Positions 1 to 7,491 of a stretch of 45,507 bases of DNA are shown here, in pieces; position 1 is the first letter of the stretch; every line of letters begins with the position of its first letter. Source of the DNA: Clostridia bacterium (GTDB taxonomy: Bacteria > Bacillota > Clostridia > UBA1212); the NCBI GenBank assembly GCA_017848335.1, contig JAGDAX010000075.1, forward strand, positions 1 to 45,507, in the 5' to 3' direction. The notes beneath the pieces were generated by a model. It was not told where the DNA came from. It saw only the letters and a program-made list of their open reading frames with translations, and searched no databases. The translations under genes were made by a program, and so were the position numbers.

Positions 1-127
1 AGGTTTTATTATCCATCCTCGTAATTTAATGATTAAAGATGGAATTATCTGTATACCGCCATATATGACCATGTGCTTATAAACTATCGATTATAACGAA
101 GGGACAATATCCTTACGAAGTGAAACT
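1..127. other. AT-rich stretch with no gene
   Basis: This start of the window is visibly more AT-rich than the rest and has no convincing coding frame on either strand. It abuts the tail of a GGGtGRT-family gene with no trace of that gene's 5' part. In the frame of the remnant a stop lies at 80-82, and the codons between it and about 125 do not resemble the family. It is either a deletion junction or an assembly junction; the sequence alone cannot tell. Confidence 0.5.
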
Positions 128-328
128 CCGGACAACATGGCCGCAGGTCCTTCTTCGTACGGTATGACCGATACGATGGGCCGTATGCACTCCGACGCCC
201 AGTTCGCCGGCTCGTCCTCCGTGCCTGCGCACGTTGAGATGATGGGACTCATCGGCGCCGGCAACAACCCGATGGTCGGCATGACCGTGGCCTGCGCGGT
301 GGCTGTTGAGGAAGCAATGAACAAATAA
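128..328 (+). pseudogene. 3' remnant of a GGGtGRT-family protein gene
   Basis: The reading frame from about 128 to the TAA at 326-328 gives PDNMAAGPSSYGMTDTMGR and continues through QFAGSSSVPAHVEMMGLIG to AVEEAMNK. From memory this matches the extreme C-terminus of the GGGtGRT family, conserved clostridial proteins of roughly 330 residues whose exact role I do not know. Only about the last 66 codons are present; the namesake glycine motif and everything before it are missing, and an in-frame stop lies at 80-82. An ATG at 137 could open a 63-residue frame but has no good ribosome binding site and starts inside the conserved domain. The intact terminator just downstream suggests a real gene whose 5' part was lost or lies elsewhere. 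Confidence 0.7.
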
Positions 329-351
329 TAACTTTTTTTAGATTTCTTACG

Positions 352-392
352 CCGGATCCGATGAAAATTAAAGTCGGGTACGGTTTTTTTTT
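352..392 (+). terminator. Rho-independent terminator after the GGGtGRT remnant
   Basis: Arms 352-361 and 374-383 form a 10-bp stem with one mismatch and one G-U pair, followed by nine T at 384-392. It is a typical intrinsic terminator for the plus-strand remnant ending at 328. Confidence 0.8.
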
Positions 393-425
393 GATCATGA
401 TCGCTGTACATGGGAGGGCGATAGG

Positions 426-886
426 ATGAAAAGAGCGCTTTTGATAATTGCCGCGGCGCTCTTTATCGTGTCAGGTATAGCCGCCGTCCCGACGTGGCGA
501 TATATGAGAACGGGAAGCTTAAGGCAATCGGACCGGGCTTTGCAAAAATCAGTTTTACGGGCGCCGACGGAAAACTGACCAGTTATTGCTGCGTTACGGC
601 AGAACTTAAAAGCAAATACAAACCGGAGTCTCAAGGACCGCGGCGGACATAACGGAGCACAGCACGGGTGATTTTTCGCCGGATAAGTATTCTGTTCCGC
701 TTAATGACCGGCGCAAGGAAAGTGGAGACGATTCCCTCTGAATTTCATGACTCCAGATCTGAGCCCAAGGTCAACGTCATTCTTGTTCCCACCGGTCACT
801 ATTTTTACGGTATCGCGAAAATCATGCTGTTTGAAAAGAATGCCTTCGCGGAATCCGCAGTCATAAAGGTCAAGGAGCGGCGTTGA
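426..886 (+). pseudogene. Frameshifted secreted protein with an Ig-like (Big_2-type) segment
   Basis: An ATG at 426 with a GGGAGGG ribosome binding site 8 bases upstream opens MKRALLIIAAALFIVSGIAA, a convincing signal peptide, but the frame stops after about 50 codons. A second frame (around 490-652) reads YENGKLKAIGPGFAKISFTG followed by ADGKLTSYCCVTAEL, the pattern of a bacterial Ig-like Big_2 repeat. A third stretch (about 661-730) reads STGDFSPDKYSVPLND, and the last one (to 886) contains VILVPTGHYFYGIAKI. Together these look like one small secreted protein of about 150 residues broken by at least two frameshifts. Sequencing error is the alternative. No function is assigned beyond export and a likely Ig fold. 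Confidence 0.45.
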
Positions 887-917
887 AGCGGCTGCCGTTG
901 ATTTAAAATTCAAAGCA

Positions 918-977
918 TAAAAAGGATAAAAAAACAGCAGTAAAGCCGGCGGATGAGGTCTCTGCCGGTTTTACTGC
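918..977 (-). terminator. Stem-loop with U-tract on the minus strand
   Basis: Arms 937-950 and 964-977 pair over 14 bp with one G-U. Read on the minus strand it is followed by a run of seven T and further T-rich sequence. No minus-strand gene feeds into it nearby, so it may insulate against transcription from the right or act bidirectionally for the decayed plus-strand gene ending at 886. Confidence 0.55.
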
Positions 978-1014
978 AGTACGACGGGCACGCCGGTCAA
1001 TATGTTGTCATTAT

Positions 1015-1047
1015 GTTGTAAATCTGTTGTAGATCTGTTGTGGATCT
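1015..1047. repeat. 11-bp tandem repeat, three units
   Basis: Three consecutive 11-bp units of the form GTTGTRRATCT occupy 1015-1025, 1026-1036 and 1037-1047. They are non-coding and of unknown role. Confidence 0.7.
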
Positions 1048-1090
1048 GAAATAAGGCAGAACCCGGCACGATTCAATATTTGGTTTTGCG

Positions 1091-1160
1091 GCTTATCCCG
1101 TCCGCCGGTCGAAAGCTTATGACAAGCTTATCCCATCCGCCGGTCGAAAGCTCATGATAA
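1091..1160. repeat. 35-bp tandem duplication
   Basis: Units 1091-1125 and 1126-1160 are identical except for a few transitions. Each holds a CCGCCGGTCGAAAGC core. The duplication lies in the long spacer before the URO-D family gene. Confidence 0.85.
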
Positions 1161-1220
1161 GCATTTTCCCTGCATATGACACCTGAATCCTTGAAATAGT
1201 ATTGAAGCCGATAATTGTAC

Positions 1221-1249
1221 TTTCAATTATTTCTTTTTCATAGTATTAT
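1221..1249 (+). promoter_or_regulatory. Candidate promoter for the URO-D family gene
   Basis: TTTCAA (1221-1226) and TATTAT (1244-1249) are spaced by 17 bp in a locally AT-rich stretch. The -10 element is good and the -35 is weak. Confidence 0.35.
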
Positions 1250-1453
1250 GTGGCGTCAAACATAAACGGTCGGTGACCGAAAGGTGTTTGGCACTATCAG
1301 ACAGTATCTTCACCCAAAACAATTTGAGACGTCACAATAAAGCTTTTTGGCACGTTCAGTGCGAAAGATCAGGCGCTTGATGCGCTTAGCTTGAGATTTC
1401 TGAAATTACGGTTATTGATGCTGTCGAGAAAAATACTCAGAGGAGAATTTAGG

Positions 1454-2491
1454 ATGAATACAATGTCACCCAAGGAAAGAATTGACGCGGTGCTTCGGAA
1501 TGAGCCCGTGGACAGAACACCGTTTTGCCTGGTGGACGGCGGCGCGTGGATAGCGAAGGCCGAGAATATGTCTTACCGCATGCTTTACGGTATGGAGGAC
1601 GGCGGAGCGTCGAAGATTGCCGCGTGGACCGATAAGTTCGAGACTGATATTGTCAGTGCCGTCTCCGGTGTGTTCACTGCGCCGCTTAACGCGTTCGGAT
1701 GCCCGATCCATATTGACGATATAGGTCAGCCCGTCAACGCCGACGTTGCGCTGCGCGATCCCGAGAATGATATTCCGAAGCTCGACAAGGCCACCATTCG
1801 CGAGAAGCTTCTCGCCAACGATTTCGTTCAGGGCATGCTGAGACAGTGCAGGGGCATGAAGGCTCTGGTGGGCGACAGAAAGTATCTGCTGGGGGATATT
1901 GCCGCGCCTTTTACGATGGCGGCGGTCATGGTCGGCACGCAGGATTTCATTATGCTGATGGTCGACGAGCCTGAGCTCGTGGAGACGCTTCTTGATTTTA
2001 CCACCCACGTCAGCGCGGAGGTGTTCCGTCTGCTTCACGAGAACGGCTGCGACATAGCGCTTCCGGCGGATCCGGTGGCCAGCGGCAATCTGATCAGCCA
2101 GGATATGTACGAGGAGTGGGCTCTTCCCGCGCTTGTGAATCTGAAGAACATGCTTCCGGAGTACAAATATTTCTTCGCGCACATCTGCGGCGCTTCCGGC
2201 GCAAGGGTCAAGTGTCTGAAGGAAGCCGGAGTCAGGGCTTTCTCCTGCGACTTTACGGTGGATCTGGAAAAAGCGCTGGAGAACGCGGACGGCGAGATGA
2301 CCATTTTCGGGAATATCAACCCCGCGGGGGCGCTGCTTGCCGGAACAGCCGAAGAGGTTTACAGCGAGGCCTGTGAGCGCATAAAAATTGCCGCAGGAAG
2401 GCCGTATATTCTCGCGCCCGGATGCGATATGGGAGCGGATACGCCCGAAGAGAACGTTTATATGATGCTGAAGGCCTGCAAGGGGCTTTAA
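1454..2491 (+). CDS. Uroporphyrinogen decarboxylase (URO-D) family methyltransferase, MtaA/CmuA-like
   Basis: This 345-residue protein matches the corrinoid-dependent branch of the URO-D superfamily, in which a zinc-activated thiol accepts a methyl group from a methylated corrinoid protein. The zinc motif His-X-Cys plus a distal Cys is visible: H243 and C245 in FFAHICGASGA, and C324 in ILAPGCDMGADTPEENV. The N-terminal MSPKERIDAVLRNEPVDRTP is the family opening. I chose ATG 1454 because AGAGGAGAA lies 6 to 7 bases upstream; the longer frame from 1391 lacks this. No corrinoid protein, substrate methyltransferase or reactivase is next to it, so substrate and partner are unknown. True HemE is less likely because of the zinc motif. 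Confidence 0.8.
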   Translation: MNTMSPKERIDAVLRNEPVDRTPFCLVDGGAWIAKAENMSYRMLYGMEDGGASKIAAWTDKFETDIVSAVSGVFTAPLNAFGCPIHIDDIGQPVNADVALRDPENDIPKLDKATIREKLLANDFVQGMLRQCRGMKALVGDRKYLLGDIAAPFTMAAVMVGTQDFIMLMVDEPELVETLLDFTTHVSAEVFRLLHENGCDIALPADPVASGNLISQDMYEEWALPALVNLKNMLPEYKYFFAHICGASGARVKCLKEAGVRAFSCDFTVDLEKALENADGEMTIFGNINPAGALLAGTAEEVYSEACERIKIAAGRPYILAPGCDMGADTPEENVYMMLKACKGL

Positions 2492-2657
2492 CGGCTCGTG
2501 ACTGTTCGCAAAGGATCGCCGGTGTCCGCAAGGTTCGTCTGTGTCCTTGAATGTCTGCCGGTGTCCTTATAGGCTCGCGGACGGACCGGCTGAGTTGGAT
2601 TTTGCCTTAATACAGGTACTGCTTCATTCGCATAAAAGGGGCCTTGGGCGCCGCGGT

Positions 2658-3587
2658 TCAGTCCGCCGCCTTTGGCCCTGTTTTTTTCTTATTCCTGACC
2701 CTGCGCGAGTCAAACCAGCCGATCGTCTCATTCACGGTCGACACGAACGAGAAGGTGTCGGGTATCTTTTTGATTGCGCGCTTGACGTGGGGCACCTGGA
2801 ATTTGTTCACGATGAAGATGAGAACCTTCTTGTTTTCGCCGGAATACGTGCCGGTGCCGTCGAGCATTGTCGAGGTGTGGTGTGTCTTCTTGTTGATCTC
2901 GGAGATCACCAGCTCCGGATAGGGCGTGATCACCACGATTTCGGCGGCTTCACGGCCGTTCCTCTCAATAATGTCCGCAAGAAGCGAGTCGGACAGGCAG
3001 TAGATGATGCACAGCGCCACGGGCTTGTAATTGAGCTCAAGGACGCCGTCGGTGACCTTGGCGTACACGAAAAGCGAGGAGAAGGCCACCATACTGTTGA
3101 GGGCGAAGCTGATCCAGAAGAAATTGAACTCCGGCTTCTTTTCGGACAGGATCTTCGAGGCAATGTCGGTGCCGCATTGTGAGCCGCCTGCTTCGAAGCA
3201 CAGCGCCGTGGCAAGCCCCGATATTACGCCGGCAATCATTACCGGGAGGATCGTGTCCTGACCCTTCGAGTCGTATTGGAGGAAGACCGGGTCGAGCTTT
3301 TGCATGACGATGTAGCTTACCGAGAATACCACGCAGAACAGATAGGACTTGACGGCAAAATTTCTGTAGCCCATGCAGAACGCGAGAATGCAGAGCGGTA
3401 TATTCGCGATAAGGTTCAGGTATCCGATGGAGATGCCCAGCTTGTACTGGATCATGACGCAAATTCCGCTGATCCCCGAGGGGGCAAAGTCGTTGGGAAT
3501 GACAAAAATATAAGTGGCCGCTGCCATGACGACAGCTGTCACCGTGATGAGAAGGTATCTGAGCACGTGCCCGACGGTTTTTTTCAT
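2658..3587 (-). CDS. YitT/DUF2179 family membrane protein
   Basis: A 309-residue integral membrane protein of the YitT family (DUF161 membrane part plus C-terminal DUF2179). About five or six hydrophobic segments fill residues 5-200, with the family-type stretch IPNDFAPSGISGI after the first helix and CFEAGGSQCGTDIASKIL midway. The soluble C-terminal domain (about 215-290) contains ELVISEINKKTHHTSTMLDG and is expected in the cytoplasm. Function in the family is poorly defined. The start at 3587 is chosen because GGAGGA precedes it and the protein then begins MKKTVGHVLRYLLI; upstream extension to 3791 looks non-coding. It is divergent from the flavin-reductase-like gene across a 140-bp AT-rich region that must hold both promoters. 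Confidence 0.85.
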   Translation of the reverse strand: MKKTVGHVLRYLLITVTAVVMAAATYIFVIPNDFAPSGISGICVMIQYKLGISIGYLNLIANIPLCILAFCMGYRNFAVKSYLFCVVFSVSYIVMQKLDPVFLQYDSKGQDTILPVMIAGVISGLATALCFEAGGSQCGTDIASKILSEKKPEFNFFWISFALNSMVAFSSLFVYAKVTDGVLELNYKPVALCIIYCLSDSLLADIIERNGREAAEIVVITPYPELVISEINKKTHHTSTMLDGTGTYSGENKKVLIFIVNKFQVPHVKRAIKKIPDTFSFVSTVNETIGWFDSRRVRNKKKTGPKAAD

Positions 3588-3727
3588 TGCAGCTTGAGTC
3601 CTCCGTGTACTTTTTGCGGAGATAATTATATAATAAAGGCGGGGGATTTTCAAAAAGGATTTAGGAAAGAATAGAAGTAAGAATACAGGAAAGTGTATAG
3701 AAAAAGTATATAGGAAAGGACACTGAT

Positions 3728-4309
3728 ATGAGTGATATGACCAAGAAGAGACTTCAGCCCGGCACAGTGCTGGGGCCGCTGCCCGCCGCATTGGTGAGCC
3801 TCGGCACCTTCGACAAGCCGAACATAATTACGATTGCCTGGACAGGCATCATCAATTCAAAGCCGCCCATGACTTATATTTCGGTGCGCCCGGAAAGGTA
3901 TTCAAACGCGATCCTCAGGGAGCGCCGCGAGTTTGTCATCAACATACCCACCGCAGACCTGGCGAAGCGCGTGGATCTTTGCGGCATGAAAACGGGCCGC
4001 GACGGCGACAAGTTCAAGATATGCGGCTTCGAGAAGCTGCGGTCCGACGTGCTCACGGACTGCCCGATTATCGGGGACTGTCCGGTGAACCTTGAATGCG
4101 CGGTCACCGACGTGATAAGCCTCGGCTCCCACGACATGTTTATTGCCGAGATCAAGGGCCTGCTGGCGGACAATTCGCTGTTCGATGAGAGCGGCAAATT
4201 CGATATGCTGAAGGGCCCGGGAATACTCGGATACGTACACGGCGACTACGTGGCGATGGGGCGCAGGAAGGGAACATACGGGTTTTCGGTGAGGAAGAGG
4301 AGGAAGTGA
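3728..4309 (+). CDS. Flavin reductase-like (FMN-binding split barrel) protein
   Basis: A 193-residue protein of the flavin reductase-like / flavoredoxin family. The opening LGPLPAALVSLGTFDKPNI, then MTYISVRPERYS and FVINIPTADLAKRVDLCG, correspond to the FMN-binding split barrel core. Such proteins bind FMN and either reduce it with NAD(P)H or act as small flavin electron carriers; which applies here is unclear. The basic tail (VRKRRK) is unusual but short. AGGAAAGGA at 3712-3720 precedes the ATG. It stands alone, followed by a repeat-filled spacer and a convergent SGNH hydrolase. Confidence 0.85.
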   Translation: MSDMTKKRLQPGTVLGPLPAALVSLGTFDKPNIITIAWTGIINSKPPMTYISVRPERYSNAILRERREFVINIPTADLAKRVDLCGMKTGRDGDKFKICGFEKLRSDVLTDCPIIGDCPVNLECAVTDVISLGSHDMFIAEIKGLLADNSLFDESGKFDMLKGPGILGYVHGDYVAMGRRKGTYGFSVRKRRK

Positions 4310-4406
4310 GTGCCCTCAGCGCGTTCCGCGCAGGTCGTGAAGAGTGAGTTAACAGCTGTGGGACGCGGGCTGCGAGTCCACCGCTGCGCGGGCAATTGGA
4401 GCTGGG

Positions 4407-4490
4407 CACTTGACACCGGCCACTTGACACCGGGCTCTTGACACCGGGCTCTTGACACCGGGCTCTTGACTTTTGGCACTTGGCACCGGG
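4407..4490. repeat. 14-bp tandem repeat, six units
   Basis: Six consecutive 14-bp units follow CWCTTGACACCGGG with minor changes (starts 4407, 4421, 4435, 4449, 4463, 4477). They fill the gap between two convergent genes. Each unit carries a TTGACA-like string, which resembles a -35 element but has no -10 partner at the right distance. Confidence 0.9.
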
Positions 4491-4513
4491 CACCCGGATC
4501 TCAGCTCCGGGCG

Positions 4514-5191
4514 CTACGCCCCAAAGCTTCTTACCAGTGTGTTTTCGATCATAGCGTGCCCCTTGTCGGTGGGGTGAATCCCGTCCATGCACAGAAGCTC
4601 AGAAAAGTCGTGCGCAAGAAGGAAGTCTTCGCGGAGATCCACTATGCCCGCCTTGTTTTCCGCGGCTAAATCGTAAATTTTCCGGTTGTAGCTCTCGTGA
4701 AAGCGGTAAAGCATACTGATATCGCCGAGCCAACGAAGGATATTTTCGCGGGAAAGGCCCTCGGAAATGTAATTCATGTACTTCTCGGGGTCGATGGGAA
4801 TGAGATTGGCGAGAATGACGTTGGCTCCGCGGGCCTGCAGCTTCTTTATGAGGCGGTCGTAGGTCGCCGCGAAATCGTCAGGACTTGTGACGGGGCAGTG
4901 CACGCCGTCGGGCGCTTCGGAAACCATTTTCCAGTTGAACATTGAATCGTTGCCGCCGTACTCGAGAAGGACGTCCGTTCCGCGCAGGTCGTCGGTGCCT
5001 TCGAGGATTTCCGAGACGAAGGGAAATGCCTTGGTGACGGTGAGGCCCATTTTGCAATAGCTCAAAAGCTCGACGCCTTTTGCGCGGAGCTTCTCGGTGA
5101 GCGAGCCGTTGTACAGCTTGTACATTTTGCCTTCGCGCGAATAGATCACGCCCTTCAATATTGAGTCGCCGAAAATGATTAGCTTTTTCAT
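4514..5191 (-). CDS. SGNH/GDSL-type hydrolase
   Basis: A 225-residue SGNH hydrolase (esterase/acetylhydrolase fold). Block I is FGDSILKG with Ser10, block III is YGGNDSMF (GGND at 79-82), and block V is DGIHPTDKGH with Asp203 and His206, so the Ser-Asp-His triad is complete. There is no signal peptide, so it is probably cytoplasmic and acts on an imported or intracellular ester; the substrate is unknown. ATG 5191 is preferred over the longer frame to 5332 because GAGGT lies 9 bases upstream and the family core starts directly with KKLIIFGDS. Confidence 0.85.
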   Translation of the reverse strand: MKKLIIFGDSILKGVIYSREGKMYKLYNGSLTEKLRAKGVELLSYCKMGLTVTKAFPFVSEILEGTDDLRGTDVLLEYGGNDSMFNWKMVSEAPDGVHCPVTSPDDFAATYDRLIKKLQARGANVILANLIPIDPEKYMNYISEGLSRENILRWLGDISMLYRFHESYNRKIYDLAAENKAGIVDLREDFLLAHDFSELLCMDGIHPTDKGHAMIENTLVRSFGA

Positions 5192-5738
5192 TTGAATAAT
5201 TACCTCGGTTTTGTTTTGGAATTTTGATTCTGCGGGCCGGGGCTTTCGCTGCAAGCTGCGCTGAGGCCGGTCTTGCGCGTCAAGAGCCCTGCGTCCGCAG
5301 TCTATTTTGCCAAAAGGGAAAAGTGCGGTCAACCTACTGTTCGGATAATTGACTATCCTGAGGGTAGGGCGGCGTTCTACGAGCTGTTGAGAGGTCTGAT
5401 TGAGGCTGTAGAGCCGCTCTACAGCCGGTAGAATTTCCTATAAATAGGCGCGCATCATATTGAGTCCCTCACTGAGCACGCTTGCGCGTGAACCGTTCGT
5501 GCCTCAAAATGCAGACGCGGAATCCGAGTCCTTCAGCAGCTGCAGAAATCTCTGGCCTCTATCGGAACTCGCCAGCCGGCACTAAAACCATGCAGAAACT
5601 GTTGAACAACCCACGCGGAAATGTTAAAATTTAACCGCAAAATCGAGGCTTGCGAACTGCTGCGCTTTACTGTATTCCGACAGGAAATTATCCGTGAGGA
5701 TAAAGCGAATTCCCAGAAAAGTTACCTAAGGAGAAGCT
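5192..5738. other. Intergenic region with hairpin and dispersed repeat copy A
   Basis: This non-coding stretch of 547 bases lies between divergent genes. It holds a perfect 10-bp hairpin (5404-5413 with 5417-5426), one copy of the dispersed element (5450-5542), and AAGGAGAAG just before the ATG at 5739. I see no coding frame or convincing promoter. Confidence 0.6.
5450..5542. repeat. Dispersed intergenic element, copy A
   Basis: This copy shares with 29281-29375 a nearly identical order of blocks: TTGAGTCCCTC, a GCACGC...GCGTG hairpin, CCGTTCGT, TGCAGACGCGGAATC and TTCAGCAGCTGC. The hairpin stem CACGC/GCGTG has loop TTGC here. Confidence 0.8.
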
Positions 5739-7403
5739 ATGAGAATTGAAGATAAGGCATATATTGCTTTGGGAGACAGGCGTCTGTTCCTGCTGCCTGC
5801 GATGGCCAACCGCCACGGGCTTATTGCCGGAGCCACCGGTACCGGCAAGACCGTTACCATGAAGGTGATCGCGGAGTCATTCTCGGACATGGGTGTGCCT
5901 GTGTTTTTCAGTGACGTAAAGGGCGACCTTTCGGGGACTGCTCTTCCCGGTGTTGACACGGAGGACATGCGGAAGCGCATCGAAAGGTTTGGCATCGCGG
6001 ACGACTTCAAGTATACCGGCTATCCTGTGAGATTCTGGGATATTTTCGGCGACGAAGGGATCCCGCTGCGGGTGACTGTTTCCGATATGGGGCCGCAGCT
6101 GCTTTCAAGGCTTCTCAACCTGACGGACGTGCAGGCAGGCGTGCTGAATATTGTTTTTAAGGCCGCTGACGACCAGGGTCTGCTGCTGATCGACTTTAAG
6201 GACCTGCGCGCGATGGTGCAGTTTGTGGGCGAGAACCGCAAGGAGTACACCGCGGAGTACGGGCTTGTTTCCACTGCCAGCATTGGCGCGATACAGAGGG
6301 CTCTTCTCGAGTTTGAGGACGAAGGTGCGGAACAGCTTTTCGGCGAGGCGGCCTTTAATATAATGGACTGGATACGCACAGACTGCAACGGCCGCGGGTA
6401 CATCAATATACTAAACAGCCGCAGGCTGATCGCAAGCCCCAAGGTCTACGCCACGTTCCTGCTGTGGATGCTGACGGCGCTGTTCGACAAGCTTCCCGAG
6501 GTGGGCGACCTTGACAAGCCCCGTATCGTATTTTTCTTTGACGAAGCGCATCTGCTGTTCAGCGACGCTCCGAGGGCGCTTGTGCAGAAAATCGTGCAGG
6601 TGGTGAAGCTCATAAGGTCCAAGGGCGTGGGCGTTTATTTTGTGACGCAGTCGCCGGGTGATATTCCGGATGAGGTGCTGGCGCAGCTGTCCAACAGGAT
6701 CCAGCACGGTCTCAGGGCTTATACGCCGTCCGAGCAGAAGAACATTCGCGCGGCCGCCAGGTCCTTCAGGGCAAATCCGGCATTCGATTCCGAGAAGGCG
6801 CTTATGGGGCTTGGCACCGGCGAGGCGCTGGTGAGCTTCCTTGACCGCAAGGGTATTCCCGAGGTGGTCGAGATGGCTGCGATTCTTCCGCCGCAGAGCC
6901 TGATGGGCCCGGCAAGTCCCGGGGAGGTCCGCAGGATCATCGAGCTGGACGAGCTTTTTGCAAAATACAGCGAGGTCATTGACCGCGAATCCGCGTTCGA
7001 GATCATTAACGCCGCAAGGGAGGAGCTGCGCAGACTGGAGGCCGAGGAAACCGAAAACCGGCTTCGCGAGAAGGAGGAGCAAAAGCTCCAAAAGCAGCAG
7101 GAGCAGCAGCGGCTGAAGGAGGAAAAGCAGGCGGAGAAACAAGCCGAAAGGATTGCCGCCAAGAGCGCCGCCAGGAATTCATCCAAGGACACCGTTATTA
7201 CCAAAACCGCCAGGCAGGCTGCCGGAAACGCGGCTTCCTCGGTGGCCAGATCGGTGAGCACAAATCTTGTGAACAGCCTGACGGGCGGAAAGTCAGCCAG
7301 CGCGGGCACCATCGCCAAGAGAGCGGCCACAAGCGCGCTTTCGAGCGTTATGAGGCAGGGCGCGTCGGCTATTATCCGCGGGCTTTTCGGGAACAAAAAA
7401 TGA
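5739..7403 (+). CDS. HerA-like ATPase of the YjgR/DUF853 family
   Basis: A 554-residue P-loop ATPase. Walker A GATGTGKT is at 31-38 and Walker B RIVFFFDE at 262-269, followed by AHLLFSDAPRALVQKIVQVV; a sensor-like TQSPGDIPDEVLAQLSNRIQ follows. This is the HerA-related YjgR/DUF853 family, predicted ring-forming helicase/translocase-type ATPases of unknown role. From about residue 425 a charged Glu/Gln/Lys coiled coil leads into an Ala/Ser-rich basic tail ending RGLFGNKK, also seen in this family. AAGGAGAAG precedes the ATG. No NurA nuclease or partner lies nearby, so a DNA repair role is not supported by context. Confidence 0.85.
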   Translation: MRIEDKAYIALGDRRLFLLPAMANRHGLIAGATGTGKTVTMKVIAESFSDMGVPVFFSDVKGDLSGTALPGVDTEDMRKRIERFGIADDFKYTGYPVRFWDIFGDEGIPLRVTVSDMGPQLLSRLLNLTDVQAGVLNIVFKAADDQGLLLIDFKDLRAMVQFVGENRKEYTAEYGLVSTASIGAIQRALLEFEDEGAEQLFGEAAFNIMDWIRTDCNGRGYINILNSRRLIASPKVYATFLLWMLTALFDKLPEVGDLDKPRIVFFFDEAHLLFSDAPRALVQKIVQVVKLIRSKGVGVYFVTQSPGDIPDEVLAQLSNRIQHGLRAYTPSEQKNIRAAARSFRANPAFDSEKALMGLGTGEALVSFLDRKGIPEVVEMAAILPPQSLMGPASPGEVRRIIELDELFAKYSEVIDRESAFEIINAAREELRRLEAEETENRLREKEEQKLQKQQEQQRLKEEKQAEKQAERIAAKSAARNSSKDTVITKTARQAAGNAASSVARSVSTNLVNSLTGGKSASAGTIAKRAATSALSSVMRQGASAIIRGLFGNKK

Positions 7404-7491
7404 ATGCTGCAGGAACGGGCTTGAACTTTGAAGCAGCTTAACACAGTCAATCATCAAGACATAAATTATTTGATTTCAGGAGGATATTTTT

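Larger units (their letters stand above)
978..1453. other. Long non-coding spacer
   Basis: Apart from the 11-bp and 35-bp repeats and the candidate promoter at 1221-1249, I see no gene here. A short hairpin (GGTCGGTGACC type) lies near 1270. I looked for a cobalamin riboswitch, which would suit the downstream methyltransferase family, and could not recognise a B12 box. Confidence 0.5.

Noticed and set aside
395-634. Minus-strand frames at the left end
   Set aside because: The plus strand has a signal peptide and Ig-like sequence, so the minus frames are shadows.
1160-1453. Cobalamin riboswitch before the MtaA-like gene
   Set aside because: No B12-box-like sequence was recognised.
2541-3182. 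Long open frame opposite the YitT-family gene
   Set aside because: It is antisense to a clear membrane protein with motifs, has charged low-quality sequence and no ribosome binding site.
4407-4490. Array of promoters from repeated TTGACA
   Set aside because: No -10 elements at 16-18 bp; the region is GC-rich and lies between convergent genes.
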